Source: Ashinkailepas kermadecensis (lineage: Eukaryota; Arthropoda; Thecostraca; Neolepadidae). Taken from it: a DNA stretch of 64,000 bases. The notes beneath the pieces were generated by a model, which worked only from the letters and a program-made list of their open reading frames with translations, had not been told where the DNA came from and ran no database searches. Each line of letters begins with the position of its first letter. The stretch's first letter is position 1. The DNA is taken from the NCBI GenBank assembly GCA_034440615.1, contig JAOTOM010005100.1:512501-576500 (forward strand), written 5' to 3'. Of this stretch, positions 1 to 11,599 are shown piece after piece. A program made the position numbers and the translations under genes.

Positions 1-735
1 CCACACCACCACCATCCCATGGTACCACACCACCACCATCCCAGGGTACCACACCACCACCATCCCAGGGTACCACACCACCACCATCCCAGGGCACCAC
101 ACCACCACCATCCCAGGGCACCACACCACCACCATCTCAGGGCACCACACCACCACCATCCCAGGGAACCACACCACCTCCATCACAGGGCACCACACCA
201 CCACCATCACAGGGTACCACCGCCATCCCAGGGCACCACACCACCACCATCCCAGGGCACCACACCACCACCATCACAGAGCACCACACCACCACCATCA
301 CAGGGCGCCACATCACCACCATCACAGGGTACCACCACCATCCCAGGGCACCACACCACCTCCATCACATGGCACCACACCACCACCATCACAGGGTACC
401 ACCACCATCCCAGGGCACCACGCCACCACCATCCCAGGGCACCACACCACCGCCATCCCAGGGCACCACACCACCACCATCACAGGGCACCACCAGCTCA
501 GGGCGCCACCATCAGCTCAGGGCACTACCAACATCCAAGGGCGCCACCACCATCCCAGGGCATCACCATCCCAGGGCATCACCAGCTCAGGGCACCACCA
601 GCTCAGGGCACCACCATCCCAGGGCACCACCACCAGCTCCGGGCACCACCACCAACACACAGCATCACCATCAGCTCAGGATTCCAACTACCTAGGGCAC
701 CACAGCCATCGCTGCCACCGTCACCACCCCGGTGA
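1..735. repeat. 24-bp CAC/CCA-rich minisatellite
   Basis: About 28 degenerate copies of a unit close to CACCACACCACCACCATCCC+AGGG. It reads open as TTPPPSQG or HHHHPRAP, but it sits in the intron beyond TIMELESS exon 5 and is antisense to that gene. The final degenerate units run to within about 20 bp of the exon's donor. The array may continue left of position 1. Confidence 0.9.
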
Positions 736-751
736 TGGGGAGCGCACTCGC

Positions 752-847
752 CTCGAGCACATGTATGCAGAGGTGCTGCTCGTCGTCCGACTGGGCGATG
801 AAGAGGATGATGTCGTCCACGTGCGCCAGGTGCAGCGCCCACAGCAC
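752..847 (-). CDS. timeless: TIMELESS homologue, coding exon 5 with apparent GC donor
   Basis: Exactly 32 codons, from acceptor TTGTCAG to CTCGAG|GCGAGT. The peptide [18 protein letters not shown]...CIHVLE follows the family up to the residue before this point. The frame stays open beyond it, but family resemblance stops, so the exon most likely ends at a GC-AG intron. The next exon is outside the window. Confidence 0.8.
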
Positions 848-3800
848 CTGACAACAGCGGTCCGGCGCGGGTTGGTGATCGCCACTTGATGATGTCACGC
901 GACACTGGTGACACACCGCCGACCGGCGCGCGCAAAACCTTCTACCCGAGCATGAATTTAAATTCAAGTTCCGAAACGTCCCGAACATGATTACCGAAGT
1001 AGGCATTGCATGATGTTCTTCTGTCATCTGCCACACACATTGCACACATACGAAAGCTGATGGCATAGCATAATTTCACCACCAGGAGCAGACTGTTCAC
1101 CGCGGTACAGACGGTTCGTGTAGCGTTGCTACATACCAGCGTTGGTGTTATCTGCACTACTGGTGCACTTCAGACCTACCAGCTCTCTAATCTGACACCG
1201 ACTCCTAAACGTCAGGAAAAGAAGCTCATAAGTACATTGAATTCCAAACGGGGAGACCGCTGAAAAAAAAACAAGGGAGCCCAGGCTTCTCACAGCTTCA
1301 GTTATTATACTGAGGACGTATTCAAAGACCATGTACTTCTTTCTCCTTCATTGTTCAGTGTTCACTCACCACTATTTTCCACCGAACCAGCCCAGCCTTC
1401 CGCCGACGCTAGGAGCATACCTAATCATGACCTAATCATGCAGCAGAGGTCAGGTCACTGACCTGGTCGTGCACACTAGCGTCGTCGTCGGTGCGCTTCT
1501 CGGCGGCTGGGTTAGCCGGGATGTGCAGCACGTTTCGCACCAGGATCAGGATGCGCTCGATCATCAGCCGGTCGTCCTCCATTCGCTCATTCCAGTCCTG
1601 TGCGACAGTCAAAGCTGGCTCCTCGCTGTGCTAAGTCATCATTCCCAGGTCTTCCGTTATAGTGAAGCATTATCTCTAGTGTCCGCTGGTTTATGCTCCC
1701 TAGGTCAATGGGACTTCATTCTGGTCAAATATCATCCCTGAGCACTTCGTTACTGCTATGATCTGGGCCCTTGGGTCTCCACTATTGCGAACGGAAAGCT
1801 CTTGGTCCTCACACAAGGGACCAGTCAGCCATAGATCCCTACTCTGGTGAACAGACAGACCTGGGTCACTACATTGGTAGGCCAGTCAGCCATAGATCCC
1901 TACTCTGGTGAACAGACAGACCTGGGTCACTATATTGGTAGGCCAGTCAGCCATGGTTCCCTGTTTTGGCGCAGTATTGGTAATACCGGGCCATTCTGAA
2001 TTGAGTTCCGGAGAAGACGAATCAACACATTAGGCCTTTCATGCTGTAGTTTGGTGAACCAAATGACCTTGACCTGTCGCCACACTGCTTCATGATTTTG
2101 CAGGATTATGCTTCCTGATCCTGGGTTAGCAGGTTCGTCAGGTGATAGAGTGCAAGAATGGATTATCCTTCTATTTTTGTTCTTGGAGAGCCTGTCCAGT
2201 AACGTTCAGTATTTCCGAGCCTGCCCTGGTAAACTGTCAGCCTTGGACACCACTCTGGTGTACGGCCAAACCTGGGTCCTACTCAGGTGAGCAGTCACGA
2301 ATTCCCAATACTGTAAGCACATCAGCTCCTAGTTCCCCAGCCGGCAAACAGCCAGCTCAGGGTCCTGCCCTGGAAAATTGTCAGCCCTGGACCCGAGCCC
2401 TCCCAGCCATCGCAGTCAAATCGGTGCCGAAATTTAAGCACACAAATTGCGACCGATCAAATCTGCACAAGCCTAGCTGTTGAAACTTGAACATTACAAT
2501 TATTGCATCACATACTAGACATAAACATTACAAAACGTCCCACGAACAAATGAATGCATTCCGAGGCTGACCTTCTCTAGCAGCGCCGTCATCTTGGTTG
2601 CCAGCACGGACCAGAACACCTTGTCGCTGAACGCCTCCTTGTAGGATTGCAGGTACTGAATCACCTCGAGGTAGTAGCGGCGCGAGATCCGCTCGCCAGG
2701 CAGCTCCTCCTCATAGAGTATCAGCGCCGGAGTGGTCAGGTTCACCAGCAGCCTGTGTGGGCGCCGAGCTAGGTTACACCTGGTTAGGTGCGCCACATTG
2801 CAGCCTGCACAGGGCCGGAGCCAAGTTAGACTGAATCAGGTGGATCCCATCGCAGCCTGTACCGGCGCGAGGCTGGGCTGCACCAACATATGTAGATTGG
2901 GAGCTCTCGCATATCGCCACGAGTATGGCTATGGCGCCAGCAACCCGGCGCCATCACACCGAACTATCAGTTCGTTAGTCCGCCAACTAAGTGCCATGAG
3001 CCCACCTGGAACTGGGTATGGTGCGATGGGGGTAAGTGTATTTATTTCGCCGACGGACGGGTACACATGTAGGCAGTTGTAAATGGCCGTGATTGACTGG
3101 GAGAGGAGATGGATTTGCTAAATCTCATTAGCCAAACCAAAAGTAATAACACAAGCAGTTGGACTACCGAACAGTTATAGATGTGTCAATGGTAATAAGT
3201 TGACCGTTTTCAGCGGATTTAACGTACGAGGACGTAAAACAATAAGAAAAATACTGGAAATATGGTTGTGCATGTCAGGAAAAGATCATGAAAATAATAA
3301 ATATTGAATGAAGCACAATTGATAGTGTTGAGCTTGAGTGTTGATATTTAACTACATTAAATCACTCATGATTGCATGCAATATCTAAAGGAGTAAAGAA
3401 TTGAACAGGTAAAGATTTTGGTTGAGATTTCCTTCAACTTCCCTCAGATGTGGAATATTTATTTCATACACAGTGAGACAATACTTACCTAAGAGCCACA
3501 TCCAATAGCTCAACGTCACTGGAGTGATGCTTGATGATCGGAATCAAGTCCTTGACAACTACTTTTGTTTCTCCCAAGGCTCTCCGTATCTCATGATTTT
3601 CGTCATCCCGCCTTAGATACCGAATGATATCCTTCACACATTCTGAAAACAATTGCCCAGTTATGTTGTCATCATACATGACAAGACATAGCACAACAAC
3701 TTTTTTGGTTAGTTATTTCAGTTTTAGGGCACCTGGACCGAAAAATGTGATAATTTAGCGCCCATAACGTTCACTTAGCATGCCAGAACAGCCCTTTTCT

Positions 3801-4740
3801 ATCACATCCAGCAGAAGTGTCTTTACTTTGGTACCTTATGAGATTTCTGGATCTCCGTTATTACTCAGCTTACTCAGGTTACTACTGACACCAATAATCC
3901 AATTCAAAGACACATGTCCTAGGGGCTAAATAAAGAAGACACCACCACCTGGCACTTCAATGAAATACATCTGCAATAAAGGGTCACTATTCACTTGCAT
4001 GAATGTATATACCATCATGGATTACTTGCATGATGCATTAAAATTCATAAACATGGTGACTCCTCACTCCAACCTCAATTAAAATTAATGTGCTCATTAT
4101 GCAGAATACTTCTCCAGTGTCATCCTGCTTCCAGTCAAATGCAGTAGTGAACTGAGCAACAGCATGGCCAATATCAGCAGCACATCAATTTTAGTAAATC
4201 AGCATTACTTCCAGCCCTAACAAGGTAACAGAACTGCATGGCATGTCTGCAGTAGAGAAAATGTGTGAATTCACTGCTTAGTCTTGAACAAATCTGGGGA
4301 TAGTTAATTCAACAGTTGCTTGACCCATGGTTGAGCACTTCCTGATCTGAATTTGGGAGGTTAACTGGAAGTAGTTTCTGAGGTGGCTGAATGAAGTTTT
4401 TAATTATAGTCTACTCTGTTAAGAATTCAGTTGACCATACCAGACACCAGATATGGGATAACAACGGCTTCTGAGGTCATGCAAAGTATGAATGTGGATA
4501 GGTATACTAGTCAACATGAGCATAAACATTAGCATGTCCAAGATGGAGGAGTGATTACTGGTTGTAAACTAAGGCATGTCCATGAATCAACACAAATAAT
4601 ATAATGTACTATCTAACTCACTTACCAAGACATTCTGGCTCTTTCTGATATTTTCCAGTAGCATCATCAAGGTATCCAAGGTTATTGCATGTTGCAGACA
4701 AGTCAGCCATCAGCATTGGATCAATTGTGAGGGTTGTCAT
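752..4740 (-). CDS. timeless: TIMELESS/Timeout homologue, first five coding exons (3' part outside window)
   Basis: Exons, in gene order: 4626-4740, 3489-3642, 2572-2752, 1463-1597, 752-847. They join in frame (phases 1, 2, 0, 0, 0) to give 227 aa. The product matches the N-terminal TIMELESS domain: a start region with CNNLGYLDD, then [40 protein letters not shown], and [18 protein letters not shown]. Animal TIMELESS (Timeout, as opposed to the insect-clock paralogue) partners TIPIN in the replication-fork protection complex in the nucleus and is about 1,100-1,300 aa, so most of the gene lies left of position 1. The ATG at 4740 is the first Met ahead of the conserved block; Mets eight and ten codons further in are alternatives. 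Family assignment is confident. Whether this is Timeout or the clock-type paralogue is inferred from the replication-type N-terminus. Confidence 0.9.
1463..1597 (-). CDS. timeless: TIMELESS homologue, coding exon 4
   Basis: Exactly 45 codons between acceptor GTCGCACAG and donor CCAG|GTCAGT. Encodes [18 protein letters not shown] followed by an acidic DDDASVHDQ, matching the conserved helix and the following Asp-rich loop of the family. Confidence 0.9.
1822..1950. repeat. 61-bp intronic tandem repeat (about 2.1 copies)
   Basis: CAGTCAGCCATAGATCCC recurs at 1822 and 1883, and in diverged form at 1944, exactly 61 bp apart. It lies in a TIMELESS intron. Related CCTGCCCTGG..CAGCC segments recur near 2220 and 2365. 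Confidence 0.85.
2572..2752 (-). CDS. timeless: TIMELESS homologue, coding exon 3
   Basis: Acceptor CCACACAG, donor AAG|GTCAGC; phase 2 in, phase 0 out. Encodes [19 protein letters not shown] and then [10 protein letters not shown], both hallmark TIMELESS segments. Confidence 0.9.
3489..3642 (-). CDS. timeless: TIMELESS homologue, coding exon 2
   Basis: Acceptor TTTTCAG and donor TTAG|GTAAGT are both clear; phase 1 in, phase 2 out. Encodes [12 protein letters not shown] and then [12 protein letters not shown], the conserved start of the TIMELESS armadillo-like domain. Confidence 0.9.
4626..4740 (-). CDS. timeless: TIMELESS homologue, coding exon 1
   Basis: Contains the start codon and 38 codons plus one base. 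It includes the segment [11 protein letters not shown] and ends at a strong donor (TTG|GTAAGT-type) in phase 1, which fits the next exon's acceptor. The upstream 5' UTR is not defined. Confidence 0.85.
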
Positions 4741-4879
4741 GATGAAATGTCTGTAAAACAGTAAGTATGGTTAATATCAGCTCATTTAGTTATCAGCAGT
4801 ACACATGCTTTTAGATGGCTTACAAAGTTGGTATTATTATGCTTTAATGTATTCCCCAGACAAGTTTTGTACACATTTT

Positions 4880-5340
4880 ATTTACATAAAACAAACAAAA
4901 GGTTAGGTTTGGTTAGGTTAGGTTAGATTAGGTTTTTTTCAGTTGAGAAATTTAGAATATCTTTTCTTTTCTTCAAATTGGTTTTCTTCAAATGCAGGTT
5001 ATGCTAGGTTGGGTTAGGTTGGGTTAGGATTTTTAATAAAGAAAATTAAACATCTTTTGGAAAACGTTTTTTACTAATTTTTTTCTTAAAACAGATGAGG
5101 CTAGGTTACTTTGGTTTGGCTTTTTGATGATAATTTTGAACAAAAAATGTTTGAAATTTTCCCATCAAAAGGTATTTCTTTTCTTGCATGGTTGGCTAGG
5201 CTAGGTTGCAATCGGTTATGCTGCATTTTCATATTGAACATCACTTTTCATGCTATATTACCCAACTCCAAGCCTCTTTTTGGGTGTTATTTTGTCTCTG
5301 AACTGAAAAGCATACATTTGCAGAGGAAATGAGCCATCAC
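4880..5340. repeat. TTAGG-rich tracts with dispersed repeat family A
   Basis: Short GGTTAGG/GGTTGGG runs at about 4900-4935 and 5005-5030 are followed at 5276-5340 by a segment (GAACTGAAAAGCATACATTTGCAG) that recurs, diverged, near 45480-45610, 45703-45780 (inverted) and 50053-50130. This is an interspersed repeat associated with telomere-like tracts. Confidence 0.7.
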
Positions 5341-5691
5341 AGCATGTTAAGCACATTCATAAGCATTGCATTGGAAAAAGAAATTCCAAGAAATCAAAAT
5401 TAACCTTAAATTGCAAATTCACCATTTACTGCACAGTGATGATCTGTCTCTGCTGCCTTTACCAATCACTAAAGTGCTTCTGCCAGAAACCAGTGATTTT
5501 AAATATCCAAACCTCACTTATAATGCAGAATATGAAAGCAAAAGTGGCATTTAATTATGTAAAAAGGAAAAGAGTGAGATCCATATAATATGCATCAGGT
5601 GTTTGTCTACATACAAATTGTATTTCAGGATTTCAGGACACAGACTGCCCTTGCGAAAGGAGCCCCTTTTCTTCCAATAGGGTGCCTTTTC

Positions 5692-6049
5692 GGTAATCTT
5701 TACCTTTCGGCCGACACATACTGCCAAGGTGAGTGATTTGTAAAGAGGTGTACAGAGGGAACAGTGACGTCACAGGAGTCAGGGAAGTGACGTCACTGGA
5801 GACGGGTGTCGGTAAAGATTACCACCTAACCTAGACTAAGATAATGTAGCATAATATACAAAATGTATCATAGCATAATATAATCTAACCTAACCTAACC
5901 TAACCTAACCGGGAAACCAGAATCCTCCGAAGCACTTGACGTCATGACGTCATTTCCCTGACTCCTGTGATGTCACTGTTCCCCACTGTACACCTCTTTA
6001 CAAATCACTAACCTTGGCAGTATGTGTCGGCCGAAAGGTAAAGATTACC
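5692..6049. mobile_element. Fold-back MITE with telomere-like core, copy 1, perfect 8-bp TSD
   Basis: 358 bp. The ends are inverted copies (GGTAATCTTTACC at the left, GGTAAAGATTACC at the right) continuing inward for over 100 bp each, through TTTCGGCCGACAC and TTTGTAAAGAGGTGTACA. The centre is a run of (CCTAA)n. The 8-bp sequence GCCTTTTC directly flanks both ends (5684-5691 and 6050-6057), a target-site duplication. An 8-bp duplication is typical of hAT transposition, but the termini are not the usual hAT CAGNG, so the superfamily is open. Confidence 0.9.
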
Positions 6050-6069
6050 GCCTTTTCCTTTAGGGTGTT

Positions 6070-6245
6070 TCTGGTTATTGTTTTTTTTATGACACGTCGA
6101 CCGCTGAGTCATGTAGCGTCGCCAATCTCTCATGCCGATTGGTCACGGGCGAAGAGTAGTGACAGGTAAGACTCGAACCCACAATCTTTCAATTGTGAGA
6201 CGAGCATCTTACCCCTAGACCACTTGTCCCCTAGACCACTCGTCC
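6070..6245 (-). mobile_element. tRNA-derived SINE family 1, copy a
   Basis: On the minus strand it begins GGGGACGAGTGGTCTAGGGG, holding a pol III A-box-like TGGTCTAGGGGTAAGATGC, then a B box GGGTTCGAGTC, a shared body (GACCAATCGGC, GGCGACGCTACATGACTCA) and an A-rich/T-rich tail. The family recurs near 59.4 and 60.0 kb. It is a SINE, not a functional tRNA, because the tRNA-like head runs into a non-tRNA body. Confidence 0.85.
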
Positions 6246-6362
6246 CCTAGGGGGTGTTTCTGGTGGGAAAAATTGAGGGGTGGTGAACTCAAGCCTTTGC
6301 AGGGGGTGCTTTTCCCTGGATGGAGGGGTGCCACTTTCTCATGGGGAGGTGAATGTGCACCC

Positions 6363-6718
6363 GGTAATTTTTACCTTTCGGCCGACATATACTGCCAAGG
6401 TTAGTGATTTGTAAAGAGGTGTACAGTGACGTCACAGGAGTCAAGGAAGTGACGTCACAGGAGTCAAGGAAGTGACGTCACAGGAGTCGGGTGTCGATGA
6501 CGGGCACTAACATAACCTAACCTAACCTAACCTAAATTAAATTAACCTAACCTAACCCAACCTAACCTAACCCAACCCAACCTAACCTAAGCTAACCTAA
6601 CCTAGCACATCGACACCCAACTCCTGTGACGTCACTTCCCTGACTCCTGTGACGTCACTGTACACCTCTTTACAAATCACTAACCTTGGCAGTATGTGTC
6701 GGCCGAAAGGTAAAGAAA
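6363..6718. mobile_element. Fold-back MITE with telomere-like core, copy 2
   Basis: Second copy of the same family, with the same inverted arms and a longer (CCTAA)/(CCCAA) centre at about 6508-6606. The right terminus is degraded: after GGTAAAG it diverges, and I find no convincing target-site duplication. Confidence 0.85.
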
Positions 6719-7039
6719 GCCGCACATTCCCCTACCCCTTGTAATGAACATGCCCCTGTAACACAATGGGGTTGATAGTATCTTCAGAACTCAGGATATA
6801 ACACTAATTATGGAGCTTCAGTCTCCTTTTTCATACTCTTGTAACATCTTCCATTTCTCCATAGGCTTAGCCAAGACGGGGTGGACAAATGTGGCTGTTA
6901 TTGCCTAAGCCTGAGAAACGTGATGTCTTTATGTAGGCTAATGCGATACCCTAAAGATATCAACGATAATACTTACACTGCACTAAATCCCACTCACTGT
7001 CGTATTTCTGAACCTTAAATCCTTCACCGCTTCTCACCT

Positions 7040-8310
7040 TGCTTTGTAGATAATACCTATCGGTTGATATCTTCAGGTGCCGCTTCCTCCCCTTCTCTCC
7101 TGCTGCACCTGCTGCCTCTCCAACTTCGCGCCCAAAATGCCAAATGTAGCGTTCGTTGTCTGCTGAGAGTTTTCTCAGCCAACACCACTACTGACGTCAT
7201 CCGACCCACCGCTGTTCTGCCAGGGCGCCAGGCACCATTCGATTGATGCCCGATTTACGGCGTTTAGTGAAGTGCAAGTGTCTATTTTGAGGTACCCCGT
7301 GTAGAGTGAAATATTTTCTTAGCTTATCAGCTAAGTGGCGTCTCGTGGCTGAACGGTTGGAGTTATGGAAACACGGACGTCAGATTTGTTCTGGTGGAGG
7401 GGGCTGTGATCACATGAAACAAAAGAGCAAAATCAAGCGTATGATGAATAAATATGTTCGTATTCATCCGGGATCTCCTCTTGCGTCAGCCGTCGAAACA
7501 TGACCAATCAAGGTCAGCCATCGAGGTCAAACTGCAGTTATGGAAAACCACCGTGTTATCACATATGTAGGTCGGGGCGCGGGGCACTAGCGGATCCAGG
7601 GAGGGGTCATCCCGGCCATGGCCCCCCGAAGCGCTTAAAAGGGGGGGGGGCATAGTGTCCTTTGCCCCCATCCCCCGAAACCAATAGAAGTAAACTAAAT
7701 TAAAATACAGTAACCTTCGCCCAGGTTAAAAAATAGCGTCTGAATGAAATAATCTCCAATTTTCAAGGTATTTTTGTATAATTGTTTGGAAGCCAATATC
7801 GTAGCATAGTAGATTCTGACACACATCGAGGGTTCCATGCTGCTCAAGTTCTGCTTACAGCAAAAGTTGACAAAATCGGATCCACCAGTGTGTACACGTG
7901 CACGAACGTTGACGTGGTACAAGACGTTGAACGTGAACGTGAACGTTTTGTGAACAAGAACAAAAATCCGACAACTTAGAAACGGTGGAGGTAGGCTGTG
8001 GTCCCATACACAGGAAATAATGTTGTCATTAATTATTATTTTTTTTAAATGGGCCCCTTTGCCAAATAGTGGTCGAAATCCCGTTAGGCGTCATAAGCGG
8101 ACATAATACCGGTGGCGCCGCTCTGGTGGTGGGTTTGTGAAGGAACACCACCAGAGTGGGCTTGCTTTGATTAATGCTATATTCTGGTTTCTAGACGAGG
8201 TGCAAGTAATTTCCAATGGTCCAATTTGAACAACATTGAAACAAGCTCTCTTATGACGTGTAGTTCGTTTTATTATCAAATCATTTCACCCTGTCACTTT
8301 GCCCTTAAAG
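7040..8310. other. Intergenic, repeat-derived; no gene recognised
   Basis: Between the two fold-back regions I see no supported coding exon. 7320-7560 shares TCTCCTCTTGCGTCAGCCGTCGAAA and GACCAATCAAGGTCA segments with 11640-12320, in both orientations. 7590-7650 resembles the end of a hAT-type MITE (CACTAGCGGATCCAGGG). Confidence 0.6.
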
Positions 8311-8339
8311 TGAAATGGGAGCAATTGGCCACTCAACCA

Positions 8340-9995
8340 TGGATCATGTACGCCTGGATTGGAAACCAACAGCTGTTTGCGTATCGGCCCACTCAGCTGA
8401 GGCGAAGTAAAAACACGGAATCGCGGCCGGTTTTAGGCCGTGCGCCTATGGGAGTTCAGGGTACGCATTTCGTATTTGATTTTTTTCCAATTGATTCAGC
8501 CATCCCAGAAAGATTGCATCACCCTTTCATGATACAGAATTGATCAAGGAACCTTACGATTATTTCCTTATTGATTTATTACGCTCCGTTCAGAAGTTGT
8601 CGTGGTGCGAAGTGAAGAAATGTGTGAGAGGGAGCCCACCTCGCCCCAAGGGTCGGCCCACCGATGTTGATATCTTGATGATCTTTATCTTGAATCTTTA
8701 TCTTGATCTTGAAATGATTGGACGGGGCAAAGTACATGAAGGCAATGGGCAGACCAAAATGAATTGTGGGGGGGGCACATTCCATTGGCTCCCATGTTAG
8801 AAGTTGAAATAATTGCGGGGGTGGGTTAAGCAAACATTGAGGTGGCAGTTCCCCTCAAAGGTGTATAAAACAACACCCCTGAGTCGAACGACTGGCAAGT
8901 GGTAGCGAATCGGCGAGAGGTAGTGGCGTTGCCAGCTAGGGTATGTTGCAAGGGCTGATCCAAGGGGAGGAAGTGAAAGTTGCGCCCCTTATGACCCGAA
9001 GGACGCCTCTCTTGGAGGCTCCAGTGTACCCCCTCCATCGAATTTCTCAGCGCAGCGCGCTTCTCGGCCTGGGAACGACAGTCCTCTGAGAGTCCGAACG
9101 CACGCCGCGAATTTTTCGGCGAAAGGCACTCCTCAGACAAAAACAAATGGTGCCCCTCTGGGAGATCGGAGTGTACCCCGTCCAAATGTTCTGGACAAAG
9201 AGCCGCCCCTCTGGAGAAATGACGCCTCCTTGGCAAAATCATAAATTTGTCAGTGGTATGGTGTAGGGGGGGGGGGGGGGGGCTTGTACCCTCCATGGAA
9301 CTTCCGCTCAATCCTCTTTGCGGATTGGTTGGTACGCCGAAGTCTGTACTCACCCATTCAGTTGTGTAAACCACTCCACCTGAAAATATAAGCCACATGT
9401 CTAGAGAGCAAGGAGGGTGGGGGCGAAAGGAGAACCGTCTATTCTTATCTTTGAGGGTGAAACTGCTTCAATGCTTGCTTCCCCCACCTTGCTTCAACCC
9501 CTCAATGCTTGCTTCCCCCACCCGCAATAATTTCAACTTCGAACATGGGAGCCTATGAAATGTGACCCCCTATTTATTTTGGTCTGCCTATTGCTTCCAT
9601 GTACTTTGCCCCTCCGATACTTTTAAGAAATAAACATCGGTGGGCCGACCCTTTCGTCGAAATGGGCTCCCTCTCACAGATGCATTCACTTCGCATCACG
9701 ACAACTTTGGAACGGAGTGTAATAAATCAATAAGGAAAGAATGGTACGGTTCCTTGATCAATTCTGTATCACGAAAGGCAGATCCAATCCTCCTGGGGTG
9801 GCTGAATCAATTGGATAAAAAAATAAATACGAACTGCGTACCACGAACTCCCATAGTCGCACGGCCTAAAACTGGCCGCGTTTCCGTGCTTTTTACTTAC
9901 CCTCCGCTAGGTGGCAGGTTGATGCCGCTGATACGCGCAGATCAAAGGCGCCGACGCGGAGTTTCCAATCCAGGCGTACATGATCCATGACTCAA
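8340..9995. mobile_element. Large inverted-repeat (fold-back) structure, about 1.7 kb
   Basis: The left arm (about 8340-8870) and right arm (about 9465-9993) are inverted copies, roughly 80% alike by eye. The outer ends share ATGGATCATGTACGCCTGGA and GGATTGGAAAC; inward they share TTTTAGGCCGTGCG, ATGGGAGTTC, TACAGAATTGATCAAGGAAC and GGGTCGGCCCACCGATG. The roughly 600-bp centre has no recognisable transposase. Probably a non-autonomous DNA transposon, or two insertions in opposite orientation. Pieces of the inner arm recur at 16620-16800 and 52975-53140. Confidence 0.8.
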
Positions 9996-10123
9996 CATCT
10001 TGTGATAAACACGTGTCATACATCTTCTGTGTGACGTCCTGACAATTCCCAATGTTCTTAACTAAACGAAAATCGAACGTGCTACATTTTTTATATCATC
10101 ATGAATAACTTCCATGAAGGTTT

Positions 10124-10670
10124 AACCCTGTCACTTTTGCACTCAATTCCAGAATTTGTGTCCCAAATTATCAAATTGCATCACTTTATATTGTATATCA
10201 GATGTTCTACATTACCGAATTAATTTCCAATGGTCTTAAATAAACAGGCATAAAATCCGCTGCCTTGTGATGCCATACTCGACTACTCTTATAGTTTTCT
10301 AATCCTGTCATTTTTCCACTCAATTCCAGGATTTGCATCTCGAATTATCGCATTATATTCCTTTAAATTGTATATCAGATGCTCTACATTACCGAATTAA
10401 TTTCCAATGGTCTTAAATAAACCGGCATAAAATGCGCAGCCTTCTGATGCCATACTCGACTACTTTTATAGATACCTAACCCTGTTATTTTTGCACTCAA
10501 TTCCAGGATTTGTGTCTCAAATTATCACATTGTATTACGTTTAATTATATATCAGGTGTTCTACATTAGCGAATTAATTTCCAATGGTCTCAAATAAACC
10601 GGCGTGAAATCAGCTGCCTTCTGATGCCATACTCGACTACTTTTATAGATGTTTAACCCTGCCACTTTTT
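10124..10670. repeat. 177-bp tandem repeat, about 3 units
   Basis: The segment AACCCTGTCA...CACTCAATTCCAG recurs at 10124, 10301, 10478 and (start only) 10655, exactly 177 bp apart. Each unit carries TTAATTTCCAATGGTCTTAAATAAAC and GATGCCATACTCGACTAC. The unit length is nucleosome-scale, as in many satellite DNAs. Confidence 0.9.
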
Positions 10671-11599
10671 ACCTTTTGACATGAAGCTTTGCGACATTAT
10701 TGACGTTCTGGCATGGCTCGATGCATGTCAAGCGCCGACGGTTCCTGCCTAGAGGATCCGTAGGGCCGCCGAGCGGTGGCAAGATAGAAAGTAAAGTTCC
10801 ACCCTTCAACAATACTAAGCAGCATCGGCTCTGCCACGCCAAAATAGTGTAGGAGAAATTCACGGTTGTAGATGCATTCTTTCCCTTCAACGCCCATAAG
10901 CGCAATATTCTTAAGCAATTTCGCCAAAATCTGTCGGCCTCAACTCTAATGGTGGCGGAACTCATGCCAGGCACATCGTCTATCGTTTCAAATATGAAAA
11001 TCTGCCTGTAACTTTGGCGTTGGGGCCCATTAACATTCAGGGAATAGGAATCCCGCGCCCCGCCATGTTATGAATGGCGGGCGGTTGGGGACGGGCCGGA
11101 GGCGGCCGGCGGCCGGCCGTCTATGGTGGAAAATAGTTTTAAAAAAAGGAAATACGGAAAATAACAATATGCGCAATAGGTCACTGCAAGTGGCAATAAA
11201 ATTGACGTCTGAAGGCAAGCTAACTTTCATAAATGCACTTCGCATCATATTTTATGGAGACAGAATCTCATAAATCGTAACTATATTCTTCGCGCACACA
11301 CTAGTGAGCATCCGGGACCGCTTGTCGGGGGCGTATGTTTCAGAGTTCTTGAATGGCACATGTTTTCTTTCTTTCCTTGAGATCCCTTCGATGTCCGCAG
11401 TAACATTGCGTCTGACGCCTAACGCGGTGCTTTTAACCAAATATAGTGGAAGAATGGGCACCCTCCAAATCCTTTCGACCCCCCTCCCCCTGATGCAATT
11501 CCTAGGTACGCCACTGGGGGAAGGGGAGTGGGGGAGGGGGCTGACGCAGAAAACCGAAAGTTGCCCCCCAAACCGGTGGGCTAGATCCGCCAGTGGCGC

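Noticed and set aside
6171..6245. Functional tRNA gene on the minus strand
   Set aside because: A and B boxes are present, but the sequence continues into a shared SINE body and recurs elsewhere, one copy with a target duplication.
5870..6610. True telomere or chromosome end from (CCTAA)n
   Set aside because: Tracts are short, interrupted, inside fold-back elements and flanked by genes on both sides.
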